43,880 bases of DNA, from positions 1 through 43,880 of the forward strand of contig CALAHN010000107.1 in the NCBI GenBank assembly GCA_937891825.1, written 5' to 3'. Position 1 is the stretch's first letter. Every line of letters starts with the position of its first letter. Made by a program: the position numbers and the translations under genes. Shown here piece by piece: positions 29,627 through 39,459 of the stretch. Source of the stretch: an uncultured Alphaproteobacteria bacterium (GTDB taxonomy: Bacteria; Pseudomonadota; Alphaproteobacteria; Bin95). The notes beneath the pieces are model-generated. The model saw nothing but the letters and a program-made list of their open reading frames with translations. It searched no databases and was not told the DNA's origin.

Positions 29627-30805
29627 ATGACAAACCTGCCACAGCTTATCACCCGCCAAGCGGATCTCGTGACGTTTTGCGACGCCATCAAGGGCGCGCC
29701 TTATGTCGCGGTCGATACGGAGTTCCTCCGCGAATCGACTTTCTGGGCGAAATTATGCCTCGTCCAGGCAGCGACTCCGGACCATGCCGCCGCGATCGAC
29801 CCGCTTGCCGACGGCATCGATCTGCAGCCGCTTCTGAACATCCTAGCCCAGCCAAAGACGATCAAGGTCTTCCATGCGGCGCGCCAGGACATCGAGATAT
29901 TCGTGTCCCTGATGGGCAAACCGCCCGAACCGGTCTTCGACACGCAGATCGCTGCCATGGTGTGCGGCTTTGGCAATTCCATCGGCTATGACAAGCTGGT
30001 CGCCGCCGTCGCCCGCCAGACCGTCGACAAGGGACCGCGCTTCACCAACTGGGCCGACCGTCCGTTGTCCGATTCCCAGATCGAATATGCCCTGTCCGAC
30101 GTGACCCATCTCTGCGTCGTCTATGAGCGGCTGCAGGCCATGCTGGAAGCGCGCGGCCGCACCTCCTGGGTCGCAGAGGAGCAACGTGCGCTCGTTGCGC
30201 CGGAAACCTATGACGTCGATCCGGAGAATGCCTGGCGCCGGCTGAAAACCCGCACCGACAAGCCGAAATTCCTTTCGGTCCTGCGTGCCGTCGCCGCTTG
30301 GCGCGACCGCGAAGCGATGCGCCGCAATCAGCCGCGAAATTGGGTCATGCGCGACGACGTCCTGCTGAATGTCGCGGCGACGGCGCCGAAGGACGAAGAC
30401 AGCCTCGCCCGATGTCGCGGCCTATCGAAAGGCATTGCCGGCAGTCGCGCCGGCAAGGAACTGATCGACCTGATCCGCGAAGCGGCGGCCCTGCCCGCGA
30501 GCGCCGCGCCGGCGCCCGTCGAACGCCGCCGGGCCGATCCTGAACTGACGGCGACGGTCGAACTGCTGAAAGTGCTCTTGAAGCGCGCGGCGGAAGAGCA
30601 CGGCGTCGCCCAACGCCTGATCGCCAATGCCGAAGATCTGGAAGCGATCGCGGCTGGCGACCCGACTCCGGCCATGTCCGGCTGGCGTTTCGACGTTTTT
30701 GGCGCGGACGCCAAGCGGCTGACCGAAGGCAAGCTGGCGCTCGCCGTATCCGGCAAGCGGGTGCTTGTCTTCCCGGTCGACCCCGATCAGGCCGCCGCTG
30801 ACTGA
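29627..30805 (+). CDS. rnd: Ribonuclease D
   Basis: A 3'-5' exoribonuclease for tRNA and stable RNA maturation, 392 residues. The DEDDy active site is complete: D30 and E32 (VDTEFLRE), D88 (FHAARQDIEIF), Y154 and D158 (YALSDVTHL). An HRDC domain follows (about residues 205-290, including RAVAAWRDREAMRRNQPRNWVM and a second helical repeat). The start was set at ATG 29627 because MTNLPQLITRQADL fits the usual N-terminus; upstream in-frame ATGs at 29534 and 29579 would add an unrelated leader. No strong ribosome binding site is seen. Its last 19 bases overlap the end of ppx on the other strand. Confidence 0.95.
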   Translation: MTNLPQLITRQADLVTFCDAIKGAPYVAVDTEFLRESTFWAKLCLVQAATPDHAAAIDPLADGIDLQPLLNILAQPKTIKVFHAARQDIEIFVSLMGKPPEPVFDTQIAAMVCGFGNSIGYDKLVAAVARQTVDKGPRFTNWADRPLSDSQIEYALSDVTHLCVVYERLQAMLEARGRTSWVAEEQRALVAPETYDVDPENAWRRLKTRTDKPKFLSVLRAVAAWRDREAMRRNQPRNWVMRDDVLLNVAATAPKDEDSLARCRGLSKGIAGSRAGKELIDLIREAAALPASAAPAPVERRRADPELTATVELLKVLLKRAAEEHGVAQRLIANAEDLEAIAAGDPTPAMSGWRFDVFGADAKRLTEGKLALAVSGKRVLVFPVDPDQAAAD

Positions 30806-32283
30806 GCGCTCAAGACCGCCGCCTCGACGCCCAATTCCTTCGACAACTGATTGAGCCGCTTGCGCACGGTCTCGCCAAGCGCTTCCAGGGGCGCGCCGTC
30901 GCCGATCAGCGCCAGTTGCTGCCCGTCCCGTCTGAGTTGAAACCGCTCCCGCAGGCTCGGCAGCGGGCCGACGCCGTCGCCGGGTTCGATCGCGTGGGCC
31001 AGGCGGAACGTCATGCCGAGCGCAGTCGCCTGCCGCCGCGCCGGCTCGTCAAGCAGTTTCGCCGCATCGGCCAGCGCGTCCTCCAGCCCATAGCCATGGT
31101 AGCGGGCATAAACGGCGGTTGCGAGGAAAACCCGCTCCTGGTGATTGACCCCGGCCGACGCCAGGTGCAGCGCGCGGGCGGCTGCATGATGCCCCCGATA
31201 ATCCGGATGATCGTTGCCGGACATGTCGCTGAGCCAAGCGGCGGCGCGCACCAGCCTGGCTGAACCGGGCGGCGTCAGAAATGCCCGTCCGGCCCAATCC
31301 GCCAGACGATCGCCATCGAAGGCGACGCGCGCGCCGCTCCGCCCGACGTCGCGGCAATGGGCGATCAGGGGATCCGCTTCCTGGCATTCGGCCGACATCT
31401 GATCGAACTCAACGCCTTCGCGCAGGCCATAGGCCGAAAACACGACCGTCGCCGGTTTGACGCGGGCGATCAGTTGCGCGAGCAACCGCCCCGAATAGGG
31501 CGCATTGATGCGGCGGCGGCTTGATATAGCCTTGAGCTTGCCGGAATCGTCAAGGTTGGCGCGCCCAACCGACGCCGCGAAGCGGTGCGCTTCCTCGGCG
31601 GCGAGCGTGTACTGGTGGATGATCCGGATCGGCACGCGTTTCACGGTGAAATGCTGCTTCGCCAGCGCCCGCCATGCCCCGCCGACAAGGTAGAGCGCCC
31701 GCCCGGCCGCCATGCCCGCGGGGACCTGCTTCAGGAAGTCCCGAATCGCCTGCGCTTCCTTGCGCTTCGCCTTAATGTCGTCGATCGCGAGGGTGCCGAG
31801 CGGCAGCGAGCGCGGCGCGCTGATCCTGCGGTTGGCGATATCCGCGATTTCCAGGCTGCCGCCGCCCAGGTCGCAGATCACGCCGTCGGCATCGGGAATG
31901 CCGCAGATAACGCCGAGGGCGGAAAGCTGCGCTTCCTCCTCGCCGGACAGGATCTGGATGCGCACGCCAAGCGCCGCCTCGGCCTGCTCGATGAAGGCGG
32001 GCCCATCGGCGGCGTAGCGCGCCGCAGCGGTGGCGACAGCCCTGATCCGGCCGACTCCCATATGCGCGGCGACCAGCCGGAACCGGGCGAGCATGGCAAG
32101 TGCCGACGCCTTGCCCTCAGGGTCGAGCTTTCCGGTCGCGAGCAAATGGCGGCCAAGCCCGCTCATGGCCTTTTCGTTGAAGATCGGCTCAAGCGAGCGA
32201 TCATCCCGGTCGTAGGCCACCATTCGGACGGAATTCGAACCGATATCGACAACGGCTGAACGGTCGGTCCGATTGAAGGCCAT
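30787..32283 (-). CDS. ppx: Exopolyphosphatase, Ppx/GppA family
   Basis: Releases phosphate from polyphosphate ends (and/or acts on pppGpp). It has 498 residues from ATG 32283. ASKHA-type phosphate loops are present: AVVDIGSNSVRMV at residues 11-22 and VICDLGGGSLEI near 140, with LSGEEEA between. A C-terminal helical HD-like domain follows (HPDYRGHHAAARALHLASAGVNHQERVFLA). The gene starts 13 bases after the ppk stop, giving the familiar ppk-ppx pairing for polyphosphate balance. Its stop lies within the 3' end of rnd. Confidence 0.95.
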   Translation of the reverse strand: MAFNRTDRSAVVDIGSNSVRMVAYDRDDRSLEPIFNEKAMSGLGRHLLATGKLDPEGKASALAMLARFRLVAAHMGVGRIRAVATAAARYAADGPAFIEQAEAALGVRIQILSGEEEAQLSALGVICGIPDADGVICDLGGGSLEIADIANRRISAPRSLPLGTLAIDDIKAKRKEAQAIRDFLKQVPAGMAAGRALYLVGGAWRALAKQHFTVKRVPIRIIHQYTLAAEEAHRFAASVGRANLDDSGKLKAISSRRRINAPYSGRLLAQLIARVKPATVVFSAYGLREGVEFDQMSAECQEADPLIAHCRDVGRSGARVAFDGDRLADWAGRAFLTPPGSARLVRAAAWLSDMSGNDHPDYRGHHAAARALHLASAGVNHQERVFLATAVYARYHGYGLEDALADAAKLLDEPARRQATALGMTFRLAHAIEPGDGVGPLPSLRERFQLRRDGQQLALIGDGAPLEALGETVRKRLNQLSKELGVEAAVLSAQSAAA

Positions 32284-32296
32284 GCGGCAGGGTCTC

Positions 32297-34453
32297 TTAC
32301 GGTTTCGGCATGACGAGGCTGAGCGATGGGGTGGTCGAACCCTGAAGCGCGCTGCCCCGGCCGGAAAGGCTGGGATTGTGCATGAAATAGGCGTGCGCGC
32401 TGAATGGCTCGACGCCTTCGGCCGGCGTCTCCCGGACATAGCTGCCGTCGGGCGTCAGCCGCCAGCTTTGCATATTGTCTTTCAAGTTCGCGATCATGAT
32501 CTGATCCAGGACCTGGCGCCGGGCTGTCGCATTTTCGATCGGCGCCAATGTCTCAACCCGACGGTACAAATTGCGCGGCATCCAGTCCGCTGAGGAGATG
32601 AATACCTTAGCCATGTCTGACGGCAACCCCCCGCCGGCCCCAAAACACACAATCCGCGCATGTTCCAGGAAGCGGCCGACGATCGACTTGACCGAAATCG
32701 TCTCGGAAAGTCCAGGAACGCCGGGCCTGAGGCAGCAGATGCCGCGCACGACCAACTTGATCTTCACGCCCGCCTGGGATGCGGCATATAGCGCTTCAAT
32801 GATGTTGGGGTCGACCAGGGAGTTCAGCTTCGCCCAGATCGCCGCCGGCCGGCCGGCCTTGGCATGCTCGATCTCCTCCTGGATCAGTTCCAGCAGCTTC
32901 GGCTGCAGCTTGTCCGGCGAATAGACCAGCTTTTGCATCCGGTCCGGCTTCGCATAGCCGGTGATGTAGTTGAACAGCAGCCCAGCATCCCGGGTGAGCT
33001 GCGGCTCCGACGTGAAGAACGAAATGTCGGTGTAGATGCGCGCGGTGATCGGGTGGTAATTGCCCGTCCCGAAATGGGCATAGGATCGCAGTTCCTGCCC
33101 TTCCTGGCGCACGACCAGCGAAACCTTGGCGTGGGTCTTCAGCTTCAGGAAGCCATAGACGACCTGCACGCCCGCGCGCTCAAGATCCCTGGCGAGCAGA
33201 ATGTTGTTGGCTTCGTCGAAGCGCGCCTTCAACTCGACCAGGGCTGTGACGCTCTTGCCGGATTCGGCGGCCTCGATCAGAGCCTGGACGATGGGGGAGT
33301 CCATGGTGGTGCGGTAGAGCGTCTGCTTGATCGCCAGGACCGCCGGGTCCCGCGCCGCCTGGCGCAGGAACTGCACCACGACGTCGAAGCTCTCATATGG
33401 ATGATGGACGACGATATCCTTTGCGCGGATGGCCGCAAAACAATCCCCGCCGAAGTCACGGATGCGCTCGGGAAAGCGCGCCTGAAAGGGCTCGAACACC
33501 AGATCGGTCCGGGAGGAATCGATCAATTCGGAGATATCGCAAAGGCCGACCATGCCGTCGACAGCGATTACCTCCGACGGATCGACTTCCGCTTCATGGG
33601 CCAATTCCGCAATCAGGCTTTTTGGCATGAAAGCGTCGCAGGACAACCGGATCACATGGCCGCGGCGGCGCCGCTTCAAGGCGCTTTCAAAGAGCCGCAC
33701 CAGGTCTTCGGCTTCCTCGTCGATCTCAAGCTCGCTGTCGCGGATGATGCGGAAGCAGCCGCCGCCCTCGACTGCGAAGCCTGGGAACAACCGGTCGATG
33801 AACATGAGCGCCACATGCTCGACGGCGATCGCCCGGATCGTCGGACCCGGCAACCGGAGGAACCGGCCAAGCCGCGCCGGGAATGGCAGCATGGCCGTGA
33901 TCTTCTCGTCGTCGCTGCGCCGCTTGAGCTCAAGCGCCAGCCCGTAGCCGAGGTTCGGGACAAACGGGAACGGATGGGCGGGATCGACCGCCATCGGCGT
34001 CAGCAGCGGGAAGATGCGGCGGTCGAACTGTTCGCCCAGCCATTCCCGCTCGCTGGCCGTCACCTCGTTCGCCCGGAGGACATGAATGTCGGCGGCCTGC
34101 AATTCCTTGACGAGCGCCCGCCACCGGGTTTGCTGCATCTCCAGCAATTCCCGGGCGCGGGCATTGATCGCGGCCATCTGGTCTTTCGGACTAAGGCCAT
34201 CGGCGCTCGGCGTGGTGACCCCGGCGTCGATCTGGCCTTTCAGGCCGGCGACCCGGACCATGTAAAACTCATCGAGATTGTTCGCCGAGATCGATAGAAA
34301 GCGCAGTTGCTCGAACAATGGATAGCTCGGGTTCGAAGCTTCTTCGAACACGCGCTCATTGAAGGCCAGCCACGAAAGCTCCCGGTTGAACAGACGAACA
34401 TCCCGCATGGGATCGATCGGATCGGATTTCTGGGTGCGACGCGCGCCGGCCAT
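32297..34453 (-). CDS. ppk: Polyphosphate kinase (PPK1)
   Basis: Makes inorganic polyphosphate from ATP at the membrane. From the chosen start it has 718 residues, a usual length. Of the two adjacent ATGs (34456 and 34453) I prefer the second, because AGGAG (34461-34465) then has 7 nt spacing. The N domain begins [16 protein letters not shown]. The head domain has [16 protein letters not shown]. The catalytic core has the autophosphorylated histidine H441 in [13 protein letters not shown] (H435 in E. coli) and the second active-site stretch [10 protein letters not shown]. It is in the run perM-hdaA-SDR-ppk-ppx. Confidence 0.97.
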   Translation of the reverse strand: MAGARRTQKSDPIDPMRDVRLFNRELSWLAFNERVFEEASNPSYPLFEQLRFLSISANNLDEFYMVRVAGLKGQIDAGVTTPSADGLSPKDQMAAINARARELLEMQQTRWRALVKELQAADIHVLRANEVTASEREWLGEQFDRRIFPLLTPMAVDPAHPFPFVPNLGYGLALELKRRSDDEKITAMLPFPARLGRFLRLPGPTIRAIAVEHVALMFIDRLFPGFAVEGGGCFRIIRDSELEIDEEAEDLVRLFESALKRRRRGHVIRLSCDAFMPKSLIAELAHEAEVDPSEVIAVDGMVGLCDISELIDSSRTDLVFEPFQARFPERIRDFGGDCFAAIRAKDIVVHHPYESFDVVVQFLRQAARDPAVLAIKQTLYRTTMDSPIVQALIEAAESGKSVTALVELKARFDEANNILLARDLERAGVQVVYGFLKLKTHAKVSLVVRQEGQELRSYAHFGTGNYHPITARIYTDISFFTSEPQLTRDAGLLFNYITGYAKPDRMQKLVYSPDKLQPKLLELIQEEIEHAKAGRPAAIWAKLNSLVDPNIIEALYAASQAGVKIKLVVRGICCLRPGVPGLSETISVKSIVGRFLEHARIVCFGAGGGLPSDMAKVFISSADWMPRNLYRRVETLAPIENATARRQVLDQIMIANLKDNMQSWRLTPDGSYVRETPAEGVEPFSAHAYFMHNPSLSGRGSALQGSTTPSLSLVMPKP

Positions 34454-34557
34454 CATGAGTCTCCTGGGGCTTTTGCCCTCGCAGGCGGAACAAGGGTCTT
34501 CGCTCACAGTCTAGCGCCCGAGTGTAACCCATTTATGGCGGCCTCAGAACGCCGGGG

Positions 34558-35340
34558 TCAGATATTGCCGGGGAAGGCGCCGCCGTCCATCAGCAAGTTC
34601 TGAGCCGTGATGAAGCCGACATGCTGGCTGCACAGGAACGCGCAGACCTTGCCGAATTCCTCCGCCGTGCCGAAGCGGCCGGACGGATTTTCCGCAAGGC
34701 GGGCCGCATGAGCGCTCTCGACCGATATCCCGTCCTTTTGCGCCGCGAACGCGATGCTGCCGCGCAGTCGGTCCGTGTCGAAAGGCCCCGGCAGGAGGTT
34801 GTTGATCACCACATTCCGCGCGACGACCTCGCGGCTGATGGTCGAGGCAAACCCGGTCAGCGCCATCCGGGCCGCCGTGGAGAGCCCAAGATTGTGGATC
34901 GGCATCCTGACCGATGCGGACGTGATATTGACGATCCGCCCAAATCCGCGCTCCGCCATGCCGTCGATTACGGCCGTTATCATTTCGACATGGCTCAAAA
35001 GCTGTCCCTCCAGGGCTGCGAGCCATCGTTCTCGCGTGTCGGTCCGGAAGTTTCCAGGGGGCGGGCCGCCGGCATTGGTGACCAGGATATCCACAACGGG
35101 CGCCGCATCCAGAACGCGCTGGCGCACCTCGCGTTGGGTTATGTCGCCGACGACGGTCTTGATCGTCACGCCAGGCGACGTCGCGCGAATGGCGGACGCG
35201 GTCGCCTCCAGCGCATCGACTCCGCGGGCGTTCAGCACAAGATTGACGCCTTCCGCCGCCAGGGCCGCGGCTGAGCCTCTGCCAAGGCCCTTGCTCGCCG
35301 CCTCGACGATGCCCCACTTGCCGCTGATCCCAAGATCCAT
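34558..35340 (-). CDS. SDR-family protein with altered catalytic Tyr and Lys
   Basis: A 260-residue short-chain dehydrogenase/reductase fold. The nucleotide-binding glycine motif is modified to EAASKGLGRG (13-22), with Ala-Ala in place of Thr-Gly. TNAGG is at 88-92 and the catalytic Ser is S141. At the positions of the Tyr and Lys (13 and 17 residues later), the sequence reads S154 and R158 (LGLSTAAR). This looks like a subgroup of SDRs annotated as 3-oxoacyl-ACP reductase-like, so it may have a different chemistry or be non-catalytic. It begins 3 bases after the hdaA stop and ends 104 bases before ppk, so it sits inside a housekeeping operon. Confidence 0.88.
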   Translation of the reverse strand: MDLGISGKWGIVEAASKGLGRGSAAALAAEGVNLVLNARGVDALEATASAIRATSPGVTIKTVVGDITQREVRQRVLDAAPVVDILVTNAGGPPPGNFRTDTRERWLAALEGQLLSHVEMITAVIDGMAERGFGRIVNITSASVRMPIHNLGLSTAARMALTGFASTISREVVARNVVINNLLPGPFDTDRLRGSIAFAAQKDGISVESAHAARLAENPSGRFGTAEEFGKVCAFLCSQHVGFITAQNLLMDGGAFPGNI

Positions 35341-35343
35341 GCC

Positions 35344-36027
35344 CTATTCCCCCGTGTTCCTGATGGTTTTGAGCGCCGCCCGCGCGAGGCTAAGCGTGAT
35401 CGGCCGCTTGGCGGCAAGCGCCGCCCGGTCGAGCGCCGCCACGATCGCGACGGCGGCGGCGAACGATCGGTCAAGACGCTTCGCCAGATAGTCGATCGTC
35501 GGTCGATCGATGGCAAGCTGCCGGTCGAAGCATAGCTTTTCGACGACGCGGGCGAACAAGGCGTCATCGGGCGGCAAAGCTTCCGCGGCAGCCAACGCCC
35601 GGAGGCGGGAACTGAGATCGGGCAATCCCACCTTCCAGCGCGCCGGGGCCGCGCGGGCGACGAGCAAGAGCGCGCCTTGCCGTTCGCGGACGATGTTCAG
35701 CAGATGAAACAGCGGCGTTTCGGCTTCGGCCTGCAACGCCCGTGCGCCCAGGTCCAGAACAAATCTGCAGGGCGCCGGCAAGCTCGCCAGATCGAGCGCC
35801 GGAAGTGCGGCCGGATCGAGCGGCCGGGCCTCGGCGGCTGTCCCCCAGATCGCCGACAGATGGCTTTTGCCGCTGCCCTTGGGCCCCCAGATCGCCGCCG
35901 TCCCATGGGGCCAGCTTGGCCAGCGCTCGATCAGGCCCCGCACCGCGGCGTTACAGTCGGACGCCAGGTAGTCCTCAGCCGCGAAAGCTGGCGTATGCGG
36001 CAGATCAAGCGGGTATTGCTCGCTCAC
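35344..36027 (-). CDS. hdaA: DnaA regulatory inactivator HdaA
   Basis: A DnaA-related AAA+ protein of 227 residues that, with the sliding clamp, promotes hydrolysis of DnaA-bound ATP and so prevents re-initiation. An N-terminal clamp-binding motif QYPLDLP starts at residue 4. Walker A is GPKGSGKS (48-55), and the sensor/arginine-finger area is LPDLSSRLRA. The C-terminal helices lack the DnaA DNA-binding domain IV, as expected. The start is the GTG of a GTGA overlap with the upstream permease stop, so the two are translationally coupled. The Walker B region (FVLDLGA) is weak. Confidence 0.92.
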   Translation of the reverse strand: MSEQYPLDLPHTPAFAAEDYLASDCNAAVRGLIERWPSWPHGTAAIWGPKGSGKSHLSAIWGTAAEARPLDPAALPALDLASLPAPCRFVLDLGARALQAEAETPLFHLLNIVRERQGALLLVARAAPARWKVGLPDLSSRLRALAAAEALPPDDALFARVVEKLCFDRQLAIDRPTIDYLAKRLDRSFAAAVAIVAALDRAALAAKRPITLSLARAALKTIRNTGE

Positions 36028-37163
36028 GAATCGGGCGGCCAGGATGTCTTGTCATCCCGGGCATGGTCGTCGAGATAGATCGGGCTTTCACGGTACTGCC
36101 GCAGGGCGAAGCGGGTCAGAACGCCGATGGCCGCCGCGACCGGCAAGGCCAGCAACATGCCAAGAAAGCCCAGCACCGCGCCCCCGGCAAACAGCGAGAA
36201 GATCACCCAGACCGGGTGCAGGCCGACTTTGCCGCCCACCAGCTTGGGCGTCAGGATATTGCCCTCGACAGCCTGGCCGATCAAAAAGATGGCGGCGATG
36301 ATCGCGATGCGAAACGGATCGTCGAATTGCAGCACCGCCAGCCCCAGGCTCGCGATCAGACCGAAGATCGATCCGACATAGGGTATGAACGCCAGGATGC
36401 CCGACAGCACGCCGACCACGAAGCCGAATTGCAGCCCGGCGGCGGTCAACAGGATGCCGTAGGTCAGACCAAGCACGATGCAGACGGTCGCCTGCCCGCG
36501 CACGAACCCGGAGAGCGTTTCATCCACCAGCCGCGCCTGCTCGCGGACGGTCGCAACATGGGCGCGCGGGATCAGGTTATCGATCCAGGCGATCAACCGA
36601 TCCCAATCGCGCAGCATGTAGAACGCGACGATGGGCGTGACGAACAGGAAGGTCGAGACCGTCACCAACGCCATGCCGCCGTCGAAAATGCGTCGCACCA
36701 GCGCGCCGAAAACCTCCACGGCCTTGCCGATCTGGCCGCCGACGGCATTGCGCAGGCGCTCCATATCGCCTGCATCCAGGCTTTGGGACGCATAGTCGAG
36801 CAACCCGGTGATCAGGCCTTCGACCTTTTTCGAGTAGCGCGGCAGGGCTTCGGCGGCGGCCAGGAATTGTGCGTTGATTAAGGGAAAGGCCAGCGCCAGA
36901 ACCAGCAGCACGGCAAGGCCGAACAGCGTGATCGCCAGGGTGGCGGCAAGCCAGCGCGGCGCTTTGTGCCGCTCCAGCCAGTCCGCCGCCGGGTCCAGGA
37001 AATATGCTACCGCCAAGCCGACAACGAACGGCAGCAGCACTTCCTTGAACAGGACGATGAAGAAGATCAGCGCCGCCAGAATCGCCAGCCATGCCAGCAT
37101 CTTCCGCCAGATCGGCATAATGCTCTGGCGCCTGGCGCCGTCCGATGCCTCTTCTGTCGCCAC
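36024..37163 (-). CDS. AI-2E/PerM family membrane transporter
   Basis: A polytopic inner-membrane protein of 379 residues of the PerM/AI-2E exporter family, with about seven or eight membrane segments. These include two at the N-terminus (LAWLAILAALIFFIVLF and a following VVGLAVAYFLDP), then the C-terminal group with GFVRGQATVCIVLGLTYG, SGILAFIPYVGSIFG and GNILTPKLVGGKVGLHPVWV. The start is GTG 37163, with AGGAGG (37170-37175) 6 nt upstream; that site overlaps the stop codon of the preceding DUF2066 gene. The transported substrate is unknown. It stands upstream of hdaA, an order I recall from other alphaproteobacteria. Confidence 0.92.
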   Translation of the reverse strand: MATEEASDGARRQSIMPIWRKMLAWLAILAALIFFIVLFKEVLLPFVVGLAVAYFLDPAADWLERHKAPRWLAATLAITLFGLAVLLVLALAFPLINAQFLAAAEALPRYSKKVEGLITGLLDYASQSLDAGDMERLRNAVGGQIGKAVEVFGALVRRIFDGGMALVTVSTFLFVTPIVAFYMLRDWDRLIAWIDNLIPRAHVATVREQARLVDETLSGFVRGQATVCIVLGLTYGILLTAAGLQFGFVVGVLSGILAFIPYVGSIFGLIASLGLAVLQFDDPFRIAIIAAIFLIGQAVEGNILTPKLVGGKVGLHPVWVIFSLFAGGAVLGFLGMLLALPVAAAIGVLTRFALRQYRESPIYLDDHARDDKTSWPPDS

Positions 37164-37173
37164 GCTCGGCCTC

Positions 37174-38292
37174 CTATCGCCCGCCGAGAGATGGCGGCGC
37201 AATCAATACCCATTCGGTTTCGCCGCCCGCGCCTGCTCGCGCCAGATCCATGCTCTGACGCGCGACGCCGGACCGTACGGTCTCCGGCGTGCCGTTGTAA
37301 TAGAGCCGCAGCCGCGCCCGCGTCCGGCTGAGCGCCACGAGTTCATGGCGCGTGACGCCGGGCGACGCATCGAGCCGGCGCCGGGCATTGGCGAAATCGG
37401 CAAGGCCGGTAATCGGCAGATCGGCGACCAGACTGCTGAGACCCGCCGTCGCCGGGCCGGCGGCATTCCGCTTCCACGCAGCCTCCAGGGCAGCGATGAT
37501 GGCGTTTGCCGCCTTCACGCCCAGTTCCTCGGGCTTCGCGCCGGGCGCGCCGACTTCTACATGGCGAAAGGCGCCGATCTGCGGCCCGCCGCCGACGACA
37601 TTGGACACAGTCTCCAGCGTCGGCCTGCCGCTGACAGGATCGATGCCGAAGCGCGCTTCGGCGACGAGCACGCCAGCGGCGCTATAGCGAGCGGCGAAGG
37701 CGCGCAGCCGCGCCTTGTCCAGAGCGGCGGCTTGCGCCGCGGACAAGGCGCCGACGTCGGCAAGATCGCCCCGCGGCAGCATCACCGGAGCCAGACCGTC
37801 AGCCGGCCCGCGGAAGTTCCAGGCCGAAGCCCAGGCGTTCGTGCCTTCCCAAAGCGATTGCGCTCCCGCCCAATTGTAAACCGGGGCCAAAACGATCGCT
37901 GGGGCGGGCGTTTCCGCAAAATCGACTCCGCGCTGGCGGAGGAACGCCCGCACCCGGTCGGGCCGAAAGGCGATCTCCATGGTCGCGGCATATCGCGTCG
38001 CCGTGGTCTTCTCGTCTTCGATCTTCAATGCGGCGGCATGGTCGGCGGCCAGCGCATAGGTGACCGGCGGCAAGCGGCCCCGATCGGCAAGCGGCGTCAG
38101 GCGGTTCAACAGATGCTCAAACGCTTGAATATGCGCGGTTTCAAATGCTTCCTGCCGCGCGATCGAGGAGGTTTCCCGCGTCAGGTCGATATTTATATTC
38201 GAGATCGTATAGGGGTCCGATGCGCGTGCGCCGCCAGCGACGGACAGACCCGCCAGCAGCATCAGGATTGCAAAAATTCGTGCGAACATCAT
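37174..38292 (-). CDS. Exported DUF2066 protein
   Basis: A 372-residue exported protein of the DUF2066 family, function unknown. The start is ATG 38292, with GGAGG 8 nt upstream. The signal peptide is residues 2-24 (FARIFAILMLLAGLSVAGGARA). The mature part begins YTISNINIDLTRETSSIARQEA, with alternating helical and beta stretches, and contains no cysteine cluster or enzyme motif that I recognise. It is the first gene of the minus-strand run to perM and hdaA, with only 10 bases before the next start codon, and it is divergent from purM across 96 bases. Confidence 0.85.
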   Translation of the reverse strand: MMFARIFAILMLLAGLSVAGGARASDPYTISNINIDLTRETSSIARQEAFETAHIQAFEHLLNRLTPLADRGRLPPVTYALAADHAAALKIEDEKTTATRYAATMEIAFRPDRVRAFLRQRGVDFAETPAPAIVLAPVYNWAGAQSLWEGTNAWASAWNFRGPADGLAPVMLPRGDLADVGALSAAQAAALDKARLRAFAARYSAAGVLVAEARFGIDPVSGRPTLETVSNVVGGGPQIGAFRHVEVGAPGAKPEELGVKAANAIIAALEAAWKRNAAGPATAGLSSLVADLPITGLADFANARRRLDASPGVTRHELVALSRTRARLRLYYNGTPETVRSGVARQSMDLARAGAGGETEWVLIAPPSLGGR

Positions 38293-38388
38293 CGCCTTCG
38301 CCTCCAATCAGATTGCGCCCAAGCCCGGGGACAGGTATCCCCGCTGAACGAATGCTTCCCCCTGACGCAACATATAGACGGATCGACC

Positions 38389-39459
38389 ATGGCTGAGAAT
38401 GCCGGTGACGCATACAAGGCGGCAGGCGTGGATATCGCCGCGGGCGACGCGCTGGTGCGCCGGATCGCGCCAGCCGCGAAAGCCACGGCGCGGCCCGGCG
38501 CGGATGTCGCCCTTGGCGGCTTCGGCGCCGCATTCGACCTGGCCGCGGCTGGATACAGAGACCCGATCCTGGTCGCCGCGACCGATGGCGTCGGCACGAA
38601 GCTGCTGGTCGCGGAAGCCGTCGGCGAGCATACCGGCATCGGAACAGACCTCGTCGCCATGTGTGTCAATGACCTTGCGGCGCAAGGCGCGGAGCCGCTG
38701 TTCTTTCTGGACTATTTCGCGACCGGTCGGCTTGACGTAGATCAGGCCGCCACGGTCATCGAGGGCATCGCCGCCGGCTGCCGGCATGCCGGATGCGCAT
38801 TGATCGGCGGCGAAACGGCGGAAATGCCTGGCGTGTATCCCGTCGGTCGGTACGATCTGGCGGGATTCGCTGTCGGCGCGCTGGAGCGCGGCGGCTTCGT
38901 CGACGGCTCGACGACCGCCGCGGGCGATCTCGTGATTGTCATCCCGGCAAGCGGCGTGCATTCCAACGGCTATTCCCTCGTCCGCCGGATCGTTGAAAAG
39001 TCCGGTCTCGCCTATGACGCGCCGGCGCCGTTCGAGGCTGGCGCGACCCTCGGACAGGCGCTGCTCCGGCCGACGCGTATCTATGCCCGGCAGGCCGTCG
39101 CCCTCGCCCGCGCCGGTTTGGCGCACGGCATGGCCCATATCACCGGCGGCGGCTTGATCGAGAACCCCCAGCGCGCCTTCGCCAAGGACCTGGCCTTGGA
39201 GTTGGATATGGCGAAGGTTCCGATGCCGCCGGTCTTCGACTGGCTGCAGGCGACCGGCGATATCGCCAGGCGCGATATGGCCCGAACCTTCAATTGCGGC
39301 GCCGGCATGTTGATCTATGTCGCGCCCGACAAGGCTGACGACGCGCTGGCGCTGCTGGCGGCGACCGACGCCGGCGACGCCGTCATCGCCGGGCGGCTGG
39401 TCGCCCGGAACGGCGGCGACGACATCCGCCTGACCGGCCTCGACAAATGGCGCGCCTGA
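38389..39459 (+). CDS. purM: Phosphoribosylformylglycinamidine cyclo-ligase (AIR synthetase)
   Basis: The fifth step of purine synthesis: ATP-dependent ring closure of FGAM to aminoimidazole ribonucleotide. It has 356 residues from ATG 38389. Typical blocks: YKAAGVDIAAGDALVRRI, GGFGAAFDL, ATDGVGTKLLVA, NDLAAQGAEPLFFLDYFATG, IGGETAEMPGVY, GVHSNGYSLVRRI and HITGGGLIENPQR. It overlaps purN by 13 bases and is the first gene of the plus-strand operon. A small hairpin GGGGA/TCCCC lies in the 96-base divergent gap. Confidence 0.98.
   Translation: MAENAGDAYKAAGVDIAAGDALVRRIAPAAKATARPGADVALGGFGAAFDLAAAGYRDPILVAATDGVGTKLLVAEAVGEHTGIGTDLVAMCVNDLAAQGAEPLFFLDYFATGRLDVDQAATVIEGIAAGCRHAGCALIGGETAEMPGVYPVGRYDLAGFAVGALERGGFVDGSTTAAGDLVIVIPASGVHSNGYSLVRRIVEKSGLAYDAPAPFEAGATLGQALLRPTRIYARQAVALARAGLAHGMAHITGGGLIENPQRAFAKDLALELDMAKVPMPPVFDWLQATGDIARRDMARTFNCGAGMLIYVAPDKADDALALLAATDAGDAVIAGRLVARNGGDDIRLTGLDKWRA

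Noticed and set aside
36874-38388. A possible N-terminal extension of about 505 codons in frame with purM.
   Set aside because: It is antisense to the perM and DUF2066 genes, is Arg-rich, and PurM has its normal length from ATG 38389.
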